Shown: positions 12,628 through 20,717, numbered from the stretch's first letter. The stretch is 20,735 nt of DNA from Miltoncostaeales bacterium (GCA_030829765.1 JAUROO010000044.1:1-20735); one strand, 5' to 3'. Notes: generated by a model not told the origin, from the sequence alone. Numbers and translations: made by a program.

Positions 12628-15600
12628 CTCGGTGGACAGGTTCGGATCCGCCTGCTGGGTGACCGGGTTGATCGCCATGAAGTGGTCCCCCGGGGCATCG
12701 ATGAGCGGCGCCACGCGCGCGGCCTCGGCATCCTGACCGGATGCCGCCAGGGCCTCGCGGTAGGCGCCGAGGAGCTCGGCCAGATTCATCGCGTCCTCGT
12801 CACCCTCCTCGATCGCCACGATGCTGACCTTCGCGGCCTTGGAGAGGCGCCGCCGGATTGCGGCCTCGTCGAGGTTCCAGTCGTCGTTCTGACGCACATA
12901 GACCACGCCGCCGGTCATTCCCGAGCACAGCCACGGGCCGGGATCGCCCAGCACCACGGCGCGGCCACCCGTCATGTATTCGAACGCAAAGCCCTTGCAG
13001 TTCGCCCGGGCACCCAGTGCGCCCATGCGGTCGTCGATCGGTCCGTCGGGCTCGCCGCCCAGCACCATGTCCGCACCGGACAGGCGGATGCCCGCACGCG
13101 CGTCGGCATCGCCCTGGATCAGGAAGAGTCCTCGTTGTGCGCCGTAGGCGAAGGACTTGCCCACGTGGCCACCGACCCACTCGCCGGAATCGGAAAGGGC
13201 CTTGAGTACCTGCACCTCGCCCCCGAGAGAGCACTTGCCGACGCCGTCCTGCGCGCCGCCCGTCACCCGGATGCGCACGCCCTCCACGTTGAAGGCGGCC
13301 AGCCCGGAGCCCGTTGCGGCGCCATCGGTGAACCGCAGGTCCACCAGCGTGCCTGCATGACCCTCCGGGGCGTTCTCGGCCACCTTCGCCGTGAGGCCCT
13401 CGGGCATGTGCAGGCCCGTGCGGGCCCGGGCGATGACCCCGGCGAGGTCGGTGCCCAGGTTCCGGTCGCGCGCCGTCAGGTCGCTCTCCTCCACGGCGAG
13501 CACGGTCGCGGCCTCGAGGGCCTCCTGCGCGGCGTCCGGCGCCCGGTGGGGCGGGGGAGGCGCGAACGGCCGGAAGTACCGCTCGCCGTTGCCGGGGGCG
13601 CCCAGCATGCGGTCGTGCATGGGCGTGAGGAGGCCGTCCAGGTCCATCTCGGCGTGGTGTGAGATCTGCGCGAGCCGGGCGGACTGGCCGACGAGTTCCT
13701 GCACGTCGTCCACGCCCATCTCGCCGGCGATGCGCCGCATGGCCTCGCCCATCTCGGTGAAGTAGCGCAGCAGCGCCTCGACGGCGGGCTCGTACACGCG
13801 GGGCACGAAGCGCTTGAGGCCACGGTGCTGGGCCTCCTCCTCGTCCATCTGCGTGGCGATGCCCACATGGCAGGTATCCAACTGGCACCCGCGGCAGATC
13901 GTGCACCCGATCGCCACCATGGACGCGGTGCCGAACCCCAGGCGGTTGGCTCCCAGGCAGATGAGCTTGATGGCATCCACCGCCGTGCGGAGGCCGCCGT
14001 CGGCCCAGATCTCCACGCGGTCGCGGATCCCGGCCTCCACGAGCGCATGGTGGGCGAGCACCGTGCCGATCTCGCACGGAAGGCCAGCGCGGCGCAGGGC
14101 GTGCAGGCGCGCGGCGCCCGTGCCGCCGTCGAAGCCCGACAACGTGAGCACATCCGCCCCCGCCTTGGCGATGCCCACCGCAATCGTGCCGATGCCCGGC
14201 ACCACAGGGACCTTCACGATCACCTTGGCATACGGGTTGGCCGTCTTGAGCTCATCGATGAGCTGGGCCAGGTCCTCGATCGAGTACAGGTCGTGGTTGT
14301 TCGAGGGGCTGATGAGGTCCGAGCCGACGGTGGCGTTCCGCGCCGCCGCGATGGCCTCGGTCACCTTGGAGCCGGGCAGGTGCCCGCCCTCGCCGGGCTT
14401 CGCGCCCTGGCCGATCTTGATCTCGATCCACTCCGAGGCGTTCATCAGCAGCGACGACACGCCGAACCGGCCCGACGCGATCTGCACCCCGCGGTGCTTC
14501 GGGTACTTGCCGTACATGTCGCGGATCTCGCCGCCCTCGCCGTTCATGCACAGCATGTCGGCGCGGAAGGCGGCCTCCGCATAGGCGCGGAAGGGCGTCT
14601 CGCCCTGGCTGCCGAACGACATCGAGGAGATGACGTACGGCAGCTCGTGCTCGCCCACGCGGCTCGATACCCGCTCTGCGGGGATGCGCTCGCTCTCGGG
14701 CGCCAGCTGCACGCCGATGGCATGGCGAAGCGCCACGGGCTGGTCGTCCTCGAGCGCCTGGCAGGTCTCGGCGAACTCCTCGTAGCCGCGCTCGCTGTTG
14801 GCCACCCGCGCGAGCGCCTTCCACACCTTCGGGTACATGCGCGGCAACTTCACCTTGCCGCCGCCGTCCTCGCCGGCGCGGATGACGCGCCCGTGCTCGG
14901 CAAGCACGTCCAGCCGGTCGAAGTCCAGGCCCCGGCCCTCGGAGGCGCAGAAGCCCGGGATCCCGAGGATGTCCAGGACCTCGGGGGTGACGCCGATCGC
15001 CGACACAAGGCGCCCGTAACCGCGGATTTCGTGGATCCCGAGGGTCGAGAGGACCTTTTCGAGGCCCTTCTGCAGGCCCTCCAGCAGGCGTCCGGCCGCG
15101 GCCTCGGGCTCGGGCGATCCATCCACGGCCTGCTCGACCATCGCGTACGGGCACACGGCGTTGGCCCCGACGCCGACGGCCACCACGATGTCGTGGACGT
15201 TGCGGATGCCGGCGGCCTTGAGGACCACGCTCACCCGTCGCCGCAGCGCCACGCCGTCCTCGTCGAACTCCTCGCGCAACGCCTTGTCCACCGCGGCGAC
15301 GGCCAGGTGGGGATCACACACGCGCTGCTGGGACGTCGCCAGGCGATCCTCCAGCACGAGGATCTCCGCCCCGGCGCTCACCGCGTCGATCGCGGCCTCG
15401 CGCAGGCGCGCCACGTGCTCGCGCGTGGAGTGGTCGGTCGAGAAGTACAGGGGGAGGCGCGCGTAGCGGTCGGCCCATGCCGCCTCGACGTCCTCCATCA
15501 CCGCCACGCCCTGCCCGGCGGCCACCCGTCGGAGCTCCGGCAGGCTCACCTGCACTCCCGGACGCATGGCGCCCAGGATGATGGGCATGCGCAGTTCGCA

Positions 15601-17241
15601 GCGCTGCGGCGGCTCGGGCTCCACGCCCTCGATCGGCGGACGCCGCCCCAGCACCACGCGCGTGGAGAAGTGCTCCACCTCGCGCTCGCGGTCGATGGCG
15701 GGGTTGGTGACCACGGCCACCGTCTCCTGCAGGTAGTCCGAGATCGGGAGCGGCACGGGGGACAGGGGACCGAGCGGGCCGTCCCACCCCAACGACCCGA
15801 TCGGCTCGGCGCCGCGGTCGGCATGGAACTGCACCTGCTGCTTGTCGCCGTCGATCCAGCCCGCCGAGGCGAGGAGGTCGGCGAGGGGCGTCTCGGCCAC
15901 CTCGGCCGGGGATGTGCTCCAGTCGCCGCCCACGGGCTCGAGGCCGCCGGCGAGCCGGGCGCGGGCCTCGCGGTGGGGCAGGCCGCCGCGGGCACTCGCG
16001 CGGGCGTGGACCTCGCGCTGCACCTCGGGGTAGGTGAGCACCCGCGGGGCCCCGCCCTCGCCGGTGACGAGCGCCACCTTCTCGCCCGGGGCGAGCGGTC
16101 GTGGATCGGCGGTCAGCTCATGCACCGGGACGATCCCCGGCTCGGACGACGCCACGTACATGTCCGCGGTCTCCACCCACCACAGCGGCCGGAGGCCAAG
16201 CGCATCCACCGAGAAGACCATCTCGTCGTAGGCACGTGCAGCGAGGGCGACGGGGCCCTGGGCGTAGGGCCCCCAGGCCTCGCGGTAGTGCACGTACAGG
16301 TCCTGCAGATCGGTTGGCAGTCGGTGCACCTCGCCGAGGATCGGCGGGAACGCGAACTCGACGGCCTCCATGAGGGAGAGCTGCTTCTCGAAGATGAGGC
16401 CCTCGAGCAGGCGGTTCAGGTCCTGCGAGTCCGATCCATCCCGCGTGATGGGAAGACCCAGCTGACGGCACTGCTCACGCAGCTGCGCGATGGTGTTGAT
16501 CTCGCCGTTGTGGCCGAGGATGGCGAACGGCTGCACGCGGCTGAAGGTGGGATAGGTGTTGGTGGAGTACCGGTTGTGGGCAATCACCCGCGACGAGCCG
16601 AAGGTGGGCTCGGCGAGCTCGGGGTAGAAGGCCGGCAGCACCATCGGCTGGCCCAGCACCTTGTACACGCAGTCATTCGCGGAGAACGAGGCCACATGGC
16701 AGGTGAGCTCCTGCTCGATGGCCACCATCGCCCGGTAGCACTCGCGCGAGGCCGTGCCGGCATCCCCGGCCAGGAGTGCGAGCTGCCAGAAGACGGGCGG
16801 GTTCTCCGCGGCGCGGGGCCCGAGGGCCGAGCGGTCGGTGTCGCCCTCACGGCTGATCAGCACCTCCAGCCCATGGAGGCGGGCGACGTCGATGAGGCGC
16901 GGCAGCTCGGCATCGGCCTCGGCAGCGCCCTCGAAGAAGACGTGCGCGATCACGAACCGCGGGTCATTCGCGAGGGCCGGGTCGAGGCCGGCCTCGGCCA
17001 GTCGTACGGCCCAGAGCGGGCGGGGGATATCCACCTGCAGGCCGGAGCCGTCGCCCTCACCGTCCACGCTGCCGGCGCGGTGCACCATCATGTCGAGGCC
17101 CAGCAGCGCCCGCTCGACGATGTCATGGCTGGGGAGGCCGTCCCGGGTGGCAAAGGCCGCGAGCGCGCAGGCGTCATGCTCCCGGAGCTCGGGCAGGCCG
17201 GGAGGAGGGGTCGTCGCGAACGGCGCAGGCGTCGTCGTCAA
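12625..17241 (-). CDS. gltB: Glutamate synthase large subunit (GltB / Fd-GOGAT-type)
   Basis: A 1538-residue enzyme that makes two glutamates from glutamine and 2-oxoglutarate. Domains in order: a type-II glutamine amidotransferase whose nucleophile is probably Cys25 (REHDACALAAF, preceded by a short propeptide), with NRYSTNTYPTF and LGHNGEINTI; a central domain; the FMN-binding synthase barrel (SSMSFGSQGETPFRAYAEAA, SPSNNHDLYSIEDLAQLIDE); an Fe-S motif; and a C-terminal GXGXG beta-helix. Cys1113, Cys1119 and Cys1124 match the 3Fe-4S spacing C-x5-C-x4-C; Cys1116 is an extra. The frame has no in-frame ATG near its 5' end. TTG 17241 is chosen for its GAGAGG (17248-17253) at 6 nt and a short propeptide. 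No small subunit gene (gltD) lies beside it. egtB follows in the same direction. Confidence 0.93.
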   Translation of the reverse strand: MTTTPAPFATTPPPGLPELREHDACALAAFATRDGLPSHDIVERALLGLDMMVHRAGSVDGEGDGSGLQVDIPRPLWAVRLAEAGLDPALANDPRFVIAHVFFEGAAEADAELPRLIDVARLHGLEVLISREGDTDRSALGPRAAENPPVFWQLALLAGDAGTASRECYRAMVAIEQELTCHVASFSANDCVYKVLGQPMVLPAFYPELAEPTFGSSRVIAHNRYSTNTYPTFSRVQPFAILGHNGEINTIAQLREQCRQLGLPITRDGSDSQDLNRLLEGLIFEKQLSLMEAVEFAFPPILGEVHRLPTDLQDLYVHYREAWGPYAQGPVALAARAYDEMVFSVDALGLRPLWWVETADMYVASSEPGIVPVHELTADPRPLAPGEKVALVTGEGGAPRVLTYPEVQREVHARASARGGLPHREARARLAGGLEPVGGDWSTSPAEVAETPLADLLASAGWIDGDKQQVQFHADRGAEPIGSLGWDGPLGPLSPVPLPISDYLQETVAVVTNPAIDREREVEHFSTRVVLGRRPPIEGVEPEPPQRCELRMPIILGAMRPGVQVSLPELRRVAAGQGVAVMEDVEAAWADRYARLPLYFSTDHSTREHVARLREAAIDAVSAGAEILVLEDRLATSQQRVCDPHLAVAAVDKALREEFDEDGVALRRRVSVVLKAAGIRNVHDIVVAVGVGANAVCPYAMVEQAVDGSPEPEAAAGRLLEGLQKGLEKVLSTLGIHEIRGYGRLVSAIGVTPEVLDILGIPGFCASEGRGLDFDRLDVLAEHGRVIRAGEDGGGKVKLPRMYPKVWKALARVANSERGYEEFAETCQALEDDQPVALRHAIGVQLAPESERIPAERVSSRVGEHELPYVISSMSFGSQGETPFRAYAEAAFRADMLCMNGEGGEIRDMYGKYPKHRGVQIASGRFGVSSLLMNASEWIEIKIGQGAKPGEGGHLPGSKVTEAIAAARNATVGSDLISPSNNHDLYSIEDLAQLIDELKTANPYAKVIVKVPVVPGIGTIAVGIAKAGADVLTLSGFDGGTGAARLHALRRAGLPCEIGTVLAHHALVEAGIRDRVEIWADGGLRTAVDAIKLICLGANRLGFGTASMVAIGCTICRGCQLDTCHVGIATQMDEEEAQHRGLKRFVPRVYEPAVEALLRYFTEMGEAMRRIAGEMGVDDVQELVGQSARLAQISHHAEMDLDGLLTPMHDRMLGAPGNGERYFRPFAPPPPHRAPDAAQEALEAATVLAVEESDLTARDRNLGTDLAGVIARARTGLHMPEGLTAKVAENAPEGHAGTLVDLRFTDGAATGSGLAAFNVEGVRIRVTGGAQDGVGKCSLGGEVQVLKALSDSGEWVGGHVGKSFAYGAQRGLFLIQGDADARAGIRLSGADMVLGGEPDGPIDDRMGALGARANCKGFAFEYMTGGRAVVLGDPGPWLCSGMTGGVVYVRQNDDWNLDEAAIRRRLSKAAKVSIVAIEEGDEDAMNLAELLGAYREALAASGQDAEAARVAPLIDAPGDHFMAINPVTQQADPNLSTE

Positions 17242-17305
17242 GTGAGGCCTCTCAGGTGGAGTGGTGATTGCCGACGCGACACCGGGCGTCGGCCAGCCGA
17301 GGAGT

Positions 17306-17334
17306 AGTGAAGCCGTCCTGCCCCCCACTGTCAA
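17306..17334 (-). promoter_or_regulatory. Sigma-70-like promoter of gltB with consensus -35
   Basis: On the minus strand a perfect TTGACA (17334 to 17329) is followed, after a 17-nt spacer, by TTCACT (17311 to 17306), a weak -10. Initiation near 17299 would give a leader of about 58 nt carrying the GAGAGG ribosome-binding site. It is one of the few leadered promoters here and the only perfect -35 I found. Confidence 0.5.
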
Positions 17335-17342
17335 CGGGTTGA
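17331..17342. repeat. Inverted repeat TCAAC-GG-GTTGA at the gltB/rhomboid divergence
   Basis: The 5-bp arms include part of the minus-strand TTGACA (-35 of gltB) and of a plus-strand TTGAAT (17339-17344). The latter sits 15 nt before the rhomboid -10. The dyad may be back-to-back -35 elements or an operator. Confidence 0.4.
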
Positions 17343-17359
17343 ATGCCCCGGTTCGCGGC

Positions 17360-17365
17360 TACCAT
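17360..17365 (+). promoter_or_regulatory. Probable -10 hexamer TACCAT for the rhomboid gene
   Basis: TACCAT ends 8 nt before the GTG at 17374 and predicts a 2-nt leader. TTGAAT 15 nt upstream is a possible -35 with a short spacer. The hexamer is identical to that before yciH. Confidence 0.5.
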
Positions 17366-17373
17366 GGCCGCGC

Positions 17374-18240
17374 GTGATCGACGACGCCCGCGACCCCGAG
17401 CCGATGGAGCACCGGTGCCATTGGCATCCGGATCGCCCGACGCTCATCTCGTGCTCATCATGCGGCACCCCCATCTGCCCGGACTGCGCGCGCGAGGCGG
17501 CGGTGGGGCTGAAGTGCCCTGACTGCGCCGGTGGGCCCCGTCCCGGTTCGGTGGGGGGCCGCGCCCGGCGTCTGGACCTCGGCATGCGTACCGGGGGCGC
17601 ACCGCTCACGGCGGGGATCATCGCCCTGTGCGTGGCGGTGGCCATCGTCGAACTGGCGCAGGGTGTCACGATCTCGGGCGCGAATGCCGGCATCGCGGTG
17701 GACCTTGGCCTCTATGGGCCGTTCGTCGCGGATGGCCAGTGGTATCGCATCATCACCTCGGCATTCGTGCACGCCGGGCTGATCCACCTGCTGTTCAACA
17801 TGATCGTGCTGTGGTGGTTGGGTGGTGCCCTGGAGCGCTACGCCGGCACGATGCGCTTCGGGGCGATCTACGTCGCCAGCATCGTCTGGGGCGCCGCGGG
17901 CGCGCTCCTGCTGGCCCCCGACGCCCTGACGGTGGGGGCCTCGGGGGGGATCTATGGCCTCATGGCTGCGCTACTGGTGCTCGAGCGCCAGCAGGGGATC
18001 GCGCTCCTTGGCTCGAGCGTGGGGGTGTTCCTGCTGCTGAACCTCGCGATCACCTTCGTGATCCCGGGCATCTCCATCGGGGGCCACCTGGGCGGACTGC
18101 TCGGGGGCTTCCTGGCCGCTCTCGCGCTGTCCGCGCTGGGCCGCGGCCACATGGCCTACGGGCGCCTGGCCCCCGCGGTGGTGGCGGCGATGGCGGGCGT
18201 GCTGGTCGGCGGGTTCGCGCTGGCGGTGGTGGTCGCCTAG
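17374..18240 (+). CDS. Rhomboid-family intramembrane serine protease with N-terminal zinc-finger-like domain
   Basis: A 288-residue membrane protein. Residues 13-51 are cytosolic and Cys/His-rich (CHWHPD, CSSCG, CPDC, CPDC), a B-box/zinc-ribbon-like finger often found on actinobacterial rhomboids. A hydrophobic core of about six membrane segments follows (from residue 78), plus a likely seventh at the C-terminus (267-287). Catalytic Ser190 is in GASGGIYG and His238 in GGHLGGLLGG. The HLLFNMIVLWWLGGALER block (138-155) is the conserved loop and helix 2 region. It should cut membrane proteins within the bilayer; the substrate is unknown. The start is GTG 17374, leaderless; ATG 17404 (residue 11) is the alternative. 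Its stop overlaps that of the convergent M42 gene in a CTAG. Confidence 0.9.
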   Translation: MIDDARDPEPMEHRCHWHPDRPTLISCSSCGTPICPDCAREAAVGLKCPDCAGGPRPGSVGGRARRLDLGMRTGGAPLTAGIIALCVAVAIVELAQGVTISGANAGIAVDLGLYGPFVADGQWYRIITSAFVHAGLIHLLFNMIVLWWLGGALERYAGTMRFGAIYVASIVWGAAGALLLAPDALTVGASGGIYGLMAALLVLERQQGIALLGSSVGVFLLLNLAITFVIPGISIGGHLGGLLGGFLAALALSALGRGHMAYGRLAPAVVAAMAGVLVGGFALAVVVA

Positions 18241-19277
18241 GCGTCATCGAGCAGGCGATGCGCCTCCTCGATGAGTGCGCTGGTGAGGTCCACGGCGGCG
18301 TCGACGTCGCCGGGGTGGCAGGCCTCGACGCTCGTGTGCACGTACCGCGTGGGGATGGAGATGCAGCCGGCGATCGCCCCGCGCCCGCTCATCTGCAGGC
18401 TGGCGGTATCGGTGCCACCCTTGTTCGACACATGCAGTTGATGGGGGATCCCCCGTTCCTCCGCAAGGGTGATGAGCAGGTCCACCAGCCCTCGGTGCCC
18501 GATGGCGCTCGCGTCCATCACGCGGATCGCGGCGCCCTCGCCGAGTCGGGTGGAGGGCCCGCTGGCGGGAGTGCCGGGGCCGTCATCTGCGGGGCAGGTA
18601 TCGATGGCCACCGCGATGTCGGGTTCGATCCGGTGCGTGGCGGTCCGCGCCCCCCGGAGCCCCACTTCCTCCTGCGCCGTGGCCGTGGCGTGCAGTTCCA
18701 TGGGCGCCGGCTGCGTGGCGCGCACGGCCTGGAGCATCACGTACACGCCCACGCGATCATCAAGGGCCTTGCCGGTGACGAGGTCGCCCACCTCGGCCAG
18801 GCGACGCACGCGCGAGGCCACGTCACCGGGCCGCACGACCTCGCGGGCGCGGTCGCCCGGCAGGCCGAGGTCGATCGTGAGGTCGTCCATCTTGGGGGCC
18901 TTGCCCCGCGCTGCTGCATCCAGCAGGTGCACCGGGGTGGTGCCCACGATGCCCGGCACGTCGCGCGCGCCGTGGATCAGCACGCGCTGGCCCACCAGCG
19001 TGCGCGCGTCCCAGCCCCCGAGGGGCACGAACGAGGCGAAGCCGCGGTCGTCGACGTGGGTGATCATGAGCCCGATCTCATCCATGTGGGCGGCCAGCAT
19101 GAGGCGCCCCCTCGGAGCGCCGGACGCGGCGCGCACGCCGTCCAGGCACCCCATCGCGAGGTCGTCCACGCGGTCGGTCGTCGCGCCCAGGTGCCGGCGC
19201 ACGATCTCCCGCACCCGGTCCTCCGCCCCGGGCGGGCCGGATGCCTCGGTGAGCTCGGCGAGCAGGGCGGTGTCCAT
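18237..19277 (-). CDS. M42-family metallo-aminopeptidase (glutamyl aminopeptidase/FrvX type)
   Basis: A 346-residue co-catalytic dinuclear metallopeptidase expected to remove N-terminal residues from peptides in the cytoplasm, often as a dodecamer. The metal site is complete: His64 and Asp66 (AAHMDEIG), Asp173 (KALDDRVG), Glu203-Glu204 (QEEVGLRGA), Asp226 (IDTCPAD) and His314 (YVHTSVE). Length is typical of the family. ATG 19277 is chosen over an upstream in-frame start at 19319, which would overlap the preceding gene. GGAAGGG lies about 10 nt before ATG 19277, and the MDTALLAELTEASGPPGAE opening is normal for M42. It is third in a same-strand cluster, 16 nt after the membrane protein gene. 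Confidence 0.9.
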   Translation of the reverse strand: MDTALLAELTEASGPPGAEDRVREIVRRHLGATTDRVDDLAMGCLDGVRAASGAPRGRLMLAAHMDEIGLMITHVDDRGFASFVPLGGWDARTLVGQRVLIHGARDVPGIVGTTPVHLLDAAARGKAPKMDDLTIDLGLPGDRAREVVRPGDVASRVRRLAEVGDLVTGKALDDRVGVYVMLQAVRATQPAPMELHATATAQEEVGLRGARTATHRIEPDIAVAIDTCPADDGPGTPASGPSTRLGEGAAIRVMDASAIGHRGLVDLLITLAEERGIPHQLHVSNKGGTDTASLQMSGRGAIAGCISIPTRYVHTSVEACHPGDVDAAVDLTSALIEEAHRLLDDA

Positions 19278-19293
19278 CAGCCGGCCCTTCCCA

Positions 19294-19689
19294 TCAGGCC
19301 CCGGCCCCCGCGGCGTCATCGGCGAACGGGTCGCGGATGGCCCACAGCGCCAGATTCGCGGCCACGAGCGTGATGAGCCCGGGGATCAGCCAGATGCCGC
19401 CGCACGCGAGGAAGCCCCCGCAGCCACCGATGTAGAGGAGCGTGCTGCCGAGGGCCGGCGACCGCCGGACCACGATCGCCCCGCCCACGGTGATGATGGC
19501 CATGAGGAATGCGACGGCGCCGGCCCAGCCCCCGGTGCGGTAGTCGAAGGTGTAGAAGACGCCCCCGAGCGAGAAGGCATCGATCGCCACGAACGCGGCG
19601 AGCACGCTCAGCACGGCGCCCACCCCGCCGATGACGGCGCAGGCGGGGCGCAGCCGCTGCTGCAGCGAGGCCACCCGGCCGGTGCTCAT
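19294..19689 (-). CDS. Small four-helix membrane protein, function unknown
   Basis: A 131-residue protein with four predicted membrane segments: about 16-37 (ACAVIGGVGAVLSVLAAFVA), 52-73 (AGAVAFLMAIITVGGAIVV), 80-96 (SALGST-type Gly-rich segment ending LACGG) and 98-117 (LIPGLITLVAANLALWA). It ends in an acidic/Ala-rich tail (DPFADDAAGAGA). No catalytic motif is recognisable. ATG 19689 overlaps the stop of the upstream oxidoreductase (ATGA), so the two are translationally coupled; the M42 gene follows after 16 nt. The conserved operon position suggests co-expression, but I infer no function. Confidence 0.75.
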   Translation of the reverse strand: MSTGRVASLQQRLRPACAVIGGVGAVLSVLAAFVAIDAFSLGGVFYTFDYRTGGWAGAVAFLMAIITVGGAIVVRRSPALGSTLLYIGGCGGFLACGGIWLIPGLITLVAANLALWAIRDPFADDAAGAGA

Positions 19690-20717
19690 GCGCAGTCGAG
19701 GACGAGCTTGCCGAAGTGCAGGCCCGCCTCCTCGCGTGCGTGGGCCTCCGCGGCCTCGGCGAGCGGGCGCACGCTGTCGATGACCGGGGTCCAGTCCTGG
19801 GCATCCACGGCGTTCAGCAGCGCACGGAATTCGGCGGGGCTTCCCATGGTGGTGCCCAGCAGGCCCACCTGGCCGAGGGTGACGGGACGGACCATCAGTT
19901 CCACCTTGGCGCCGCCCGTGCCGCCGAACACCACCACCCGTCCGCCGGGAGCGCAGGAATCGATGCTGCCCGCCCACGTGGAGCCGACGGAGTCGATCAC
20001 CACGTCCACGCCACCGCCGTTGGCCTCCTTCACCGCCGCGGGCCAGTCGTCGCCGGCCGTGGCGTAGTTCACGCCCGCGTCGGCGCCGAGCGCCGCCGCC
20101 CGCTCGAGCTTCTCGTCGGATGACGAGGTGACGACCACGCGGCAGCCGGCCGCCTTGGCCAGGTTCAGCGCGAAGGTGGCGACGCCGCCGCCGATGCCGA
20201 TGACCAGCACCGTCTCGCCGGGGCGCGCCTGCCCCCGCGTGAACAGCGCCCGCCATGCCGTGAGCCCTGCCAGCGGCAGCGCGGCGGCCTCGTGCCACGA
20301 GAGGCGCGCGGGCTTCGGGAACACATTGGCCGCGGGGATAACGATCTGCTCGGCGTAGGTGCCCTGGTCCGGGCCACCGAGGATCCGGAAGCCCCGGCCG
20401 GGTGCACGCTGGTCATCCTCCCACGAGAGCGAGGGCAGGATGATGACCTCATCGCCCTCCGCGACCCCGGTGACCCCGGCGCCCACCGCATGCACGACCC
20501 CGGCACCGTCGGAGCCCGGCGTGAGGGGCAGGGGCACCTTCGCGACGCCCTTTCGCACGAAGACATCGCGACGGTTGAGCGCCGCGGCCCGCAGGGCGAG
20601 ATCGTCAGCGCCGGGGGCGGTGTCACTGTCGGCGATGCGATCTTGCCAAAGTGCGGTGGCGGCGGCCATCTCGCCCCCCAAACCCAAGTCAGCAATAGTG
20701 ATGGCAACTTCGCGCAT
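19686..20717 (-). CDS. Zinc-independent MDR oxidoreductase (quinone oxidoreductase-like)
   Basis: A 343-residue medium-chain dehydrogenase/reductase. The catalytic half shows ALNRRDVFVRKG, PGSDGAGVVHAVG and GDEVIILPS. The Rossmann half has VLVIGIGGGVATFALNLAKA followed by VVVTSSSDEKLERAAALGAD, with the Ser-rich loop expected for NADPH. The C-terminus has GRVVVFGGTGG. The Cys-rich structural zinc loop of classic alcohol dehydrogenases is absent, so quinone oxidoreductase or enoyl-reductase activity is more likely; the substrate is unknown. ATG 20717 lies 18 nt from the window edge, so its promoter cannot be seen. The first 40 residues (MREVAITIADLGLGGEM...) align poorly with the usual MKAVV-x(5)-GGPE opening. 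It heads the operon with the membrane protein and the M42 peptidase. Confidence 0.85.
   Translation of the reverse strand: MREVAITIADLGLGGEMAAATALWQDRIADSDTAPGADDLALRAAALNRRDVFVRKGVAKVPLPLTPGSDGAGVVHAVGAGVTGVAEGDEVIILPSLSWEDDQRAPGRGFRILGGPDQGTYAEQIVIPAANVFPKPARLSWHEAAALPLAGLTAWRALFTRGQARPGETVLVIGIGGGVATFALNLAKAAGCRVVVTSSSDEKLERAAALGADAGVNYATAGDDWPAAVKEANGGGVDVVIDSVGSTWAGSIDSCAPGGRVVVFGGTGGAKVELMVRPVTLGQVGLLGTTMGSPAEFRALLNAVDAQDWTPVIDSVRPLAEAAEAHAREEAGLHFGKLVLDCA

Noticed and set aside
13825..17307. A 1160-codon open frame on the plus strand, antisense to gltB
   Set aside because: It lies entirely opposite a well-conserved glutamate synthase. Its product is His/Arg/Val/Gly-rich without motifs, as expected for an antisense frame in very GC-rich DNA.
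17242..17334. Extension of gltB to a TTG at 17334
   Set aside because: That TTG is the first three bases of the TTGACA -35 box. The extension would add 31 non-conserved residues before an already sufficient propeptide, and it has no ribosome-binding site.
17628..20067. Long plus-strand frames across the rhomboid, M42 and membrane-protein genes (581 and 532 codons)
   Set aside because: They are antisense to or out of frame with genes whose catalytic residues are intact, and they have Arg/Pro/Ser-rich low-complexity translations.
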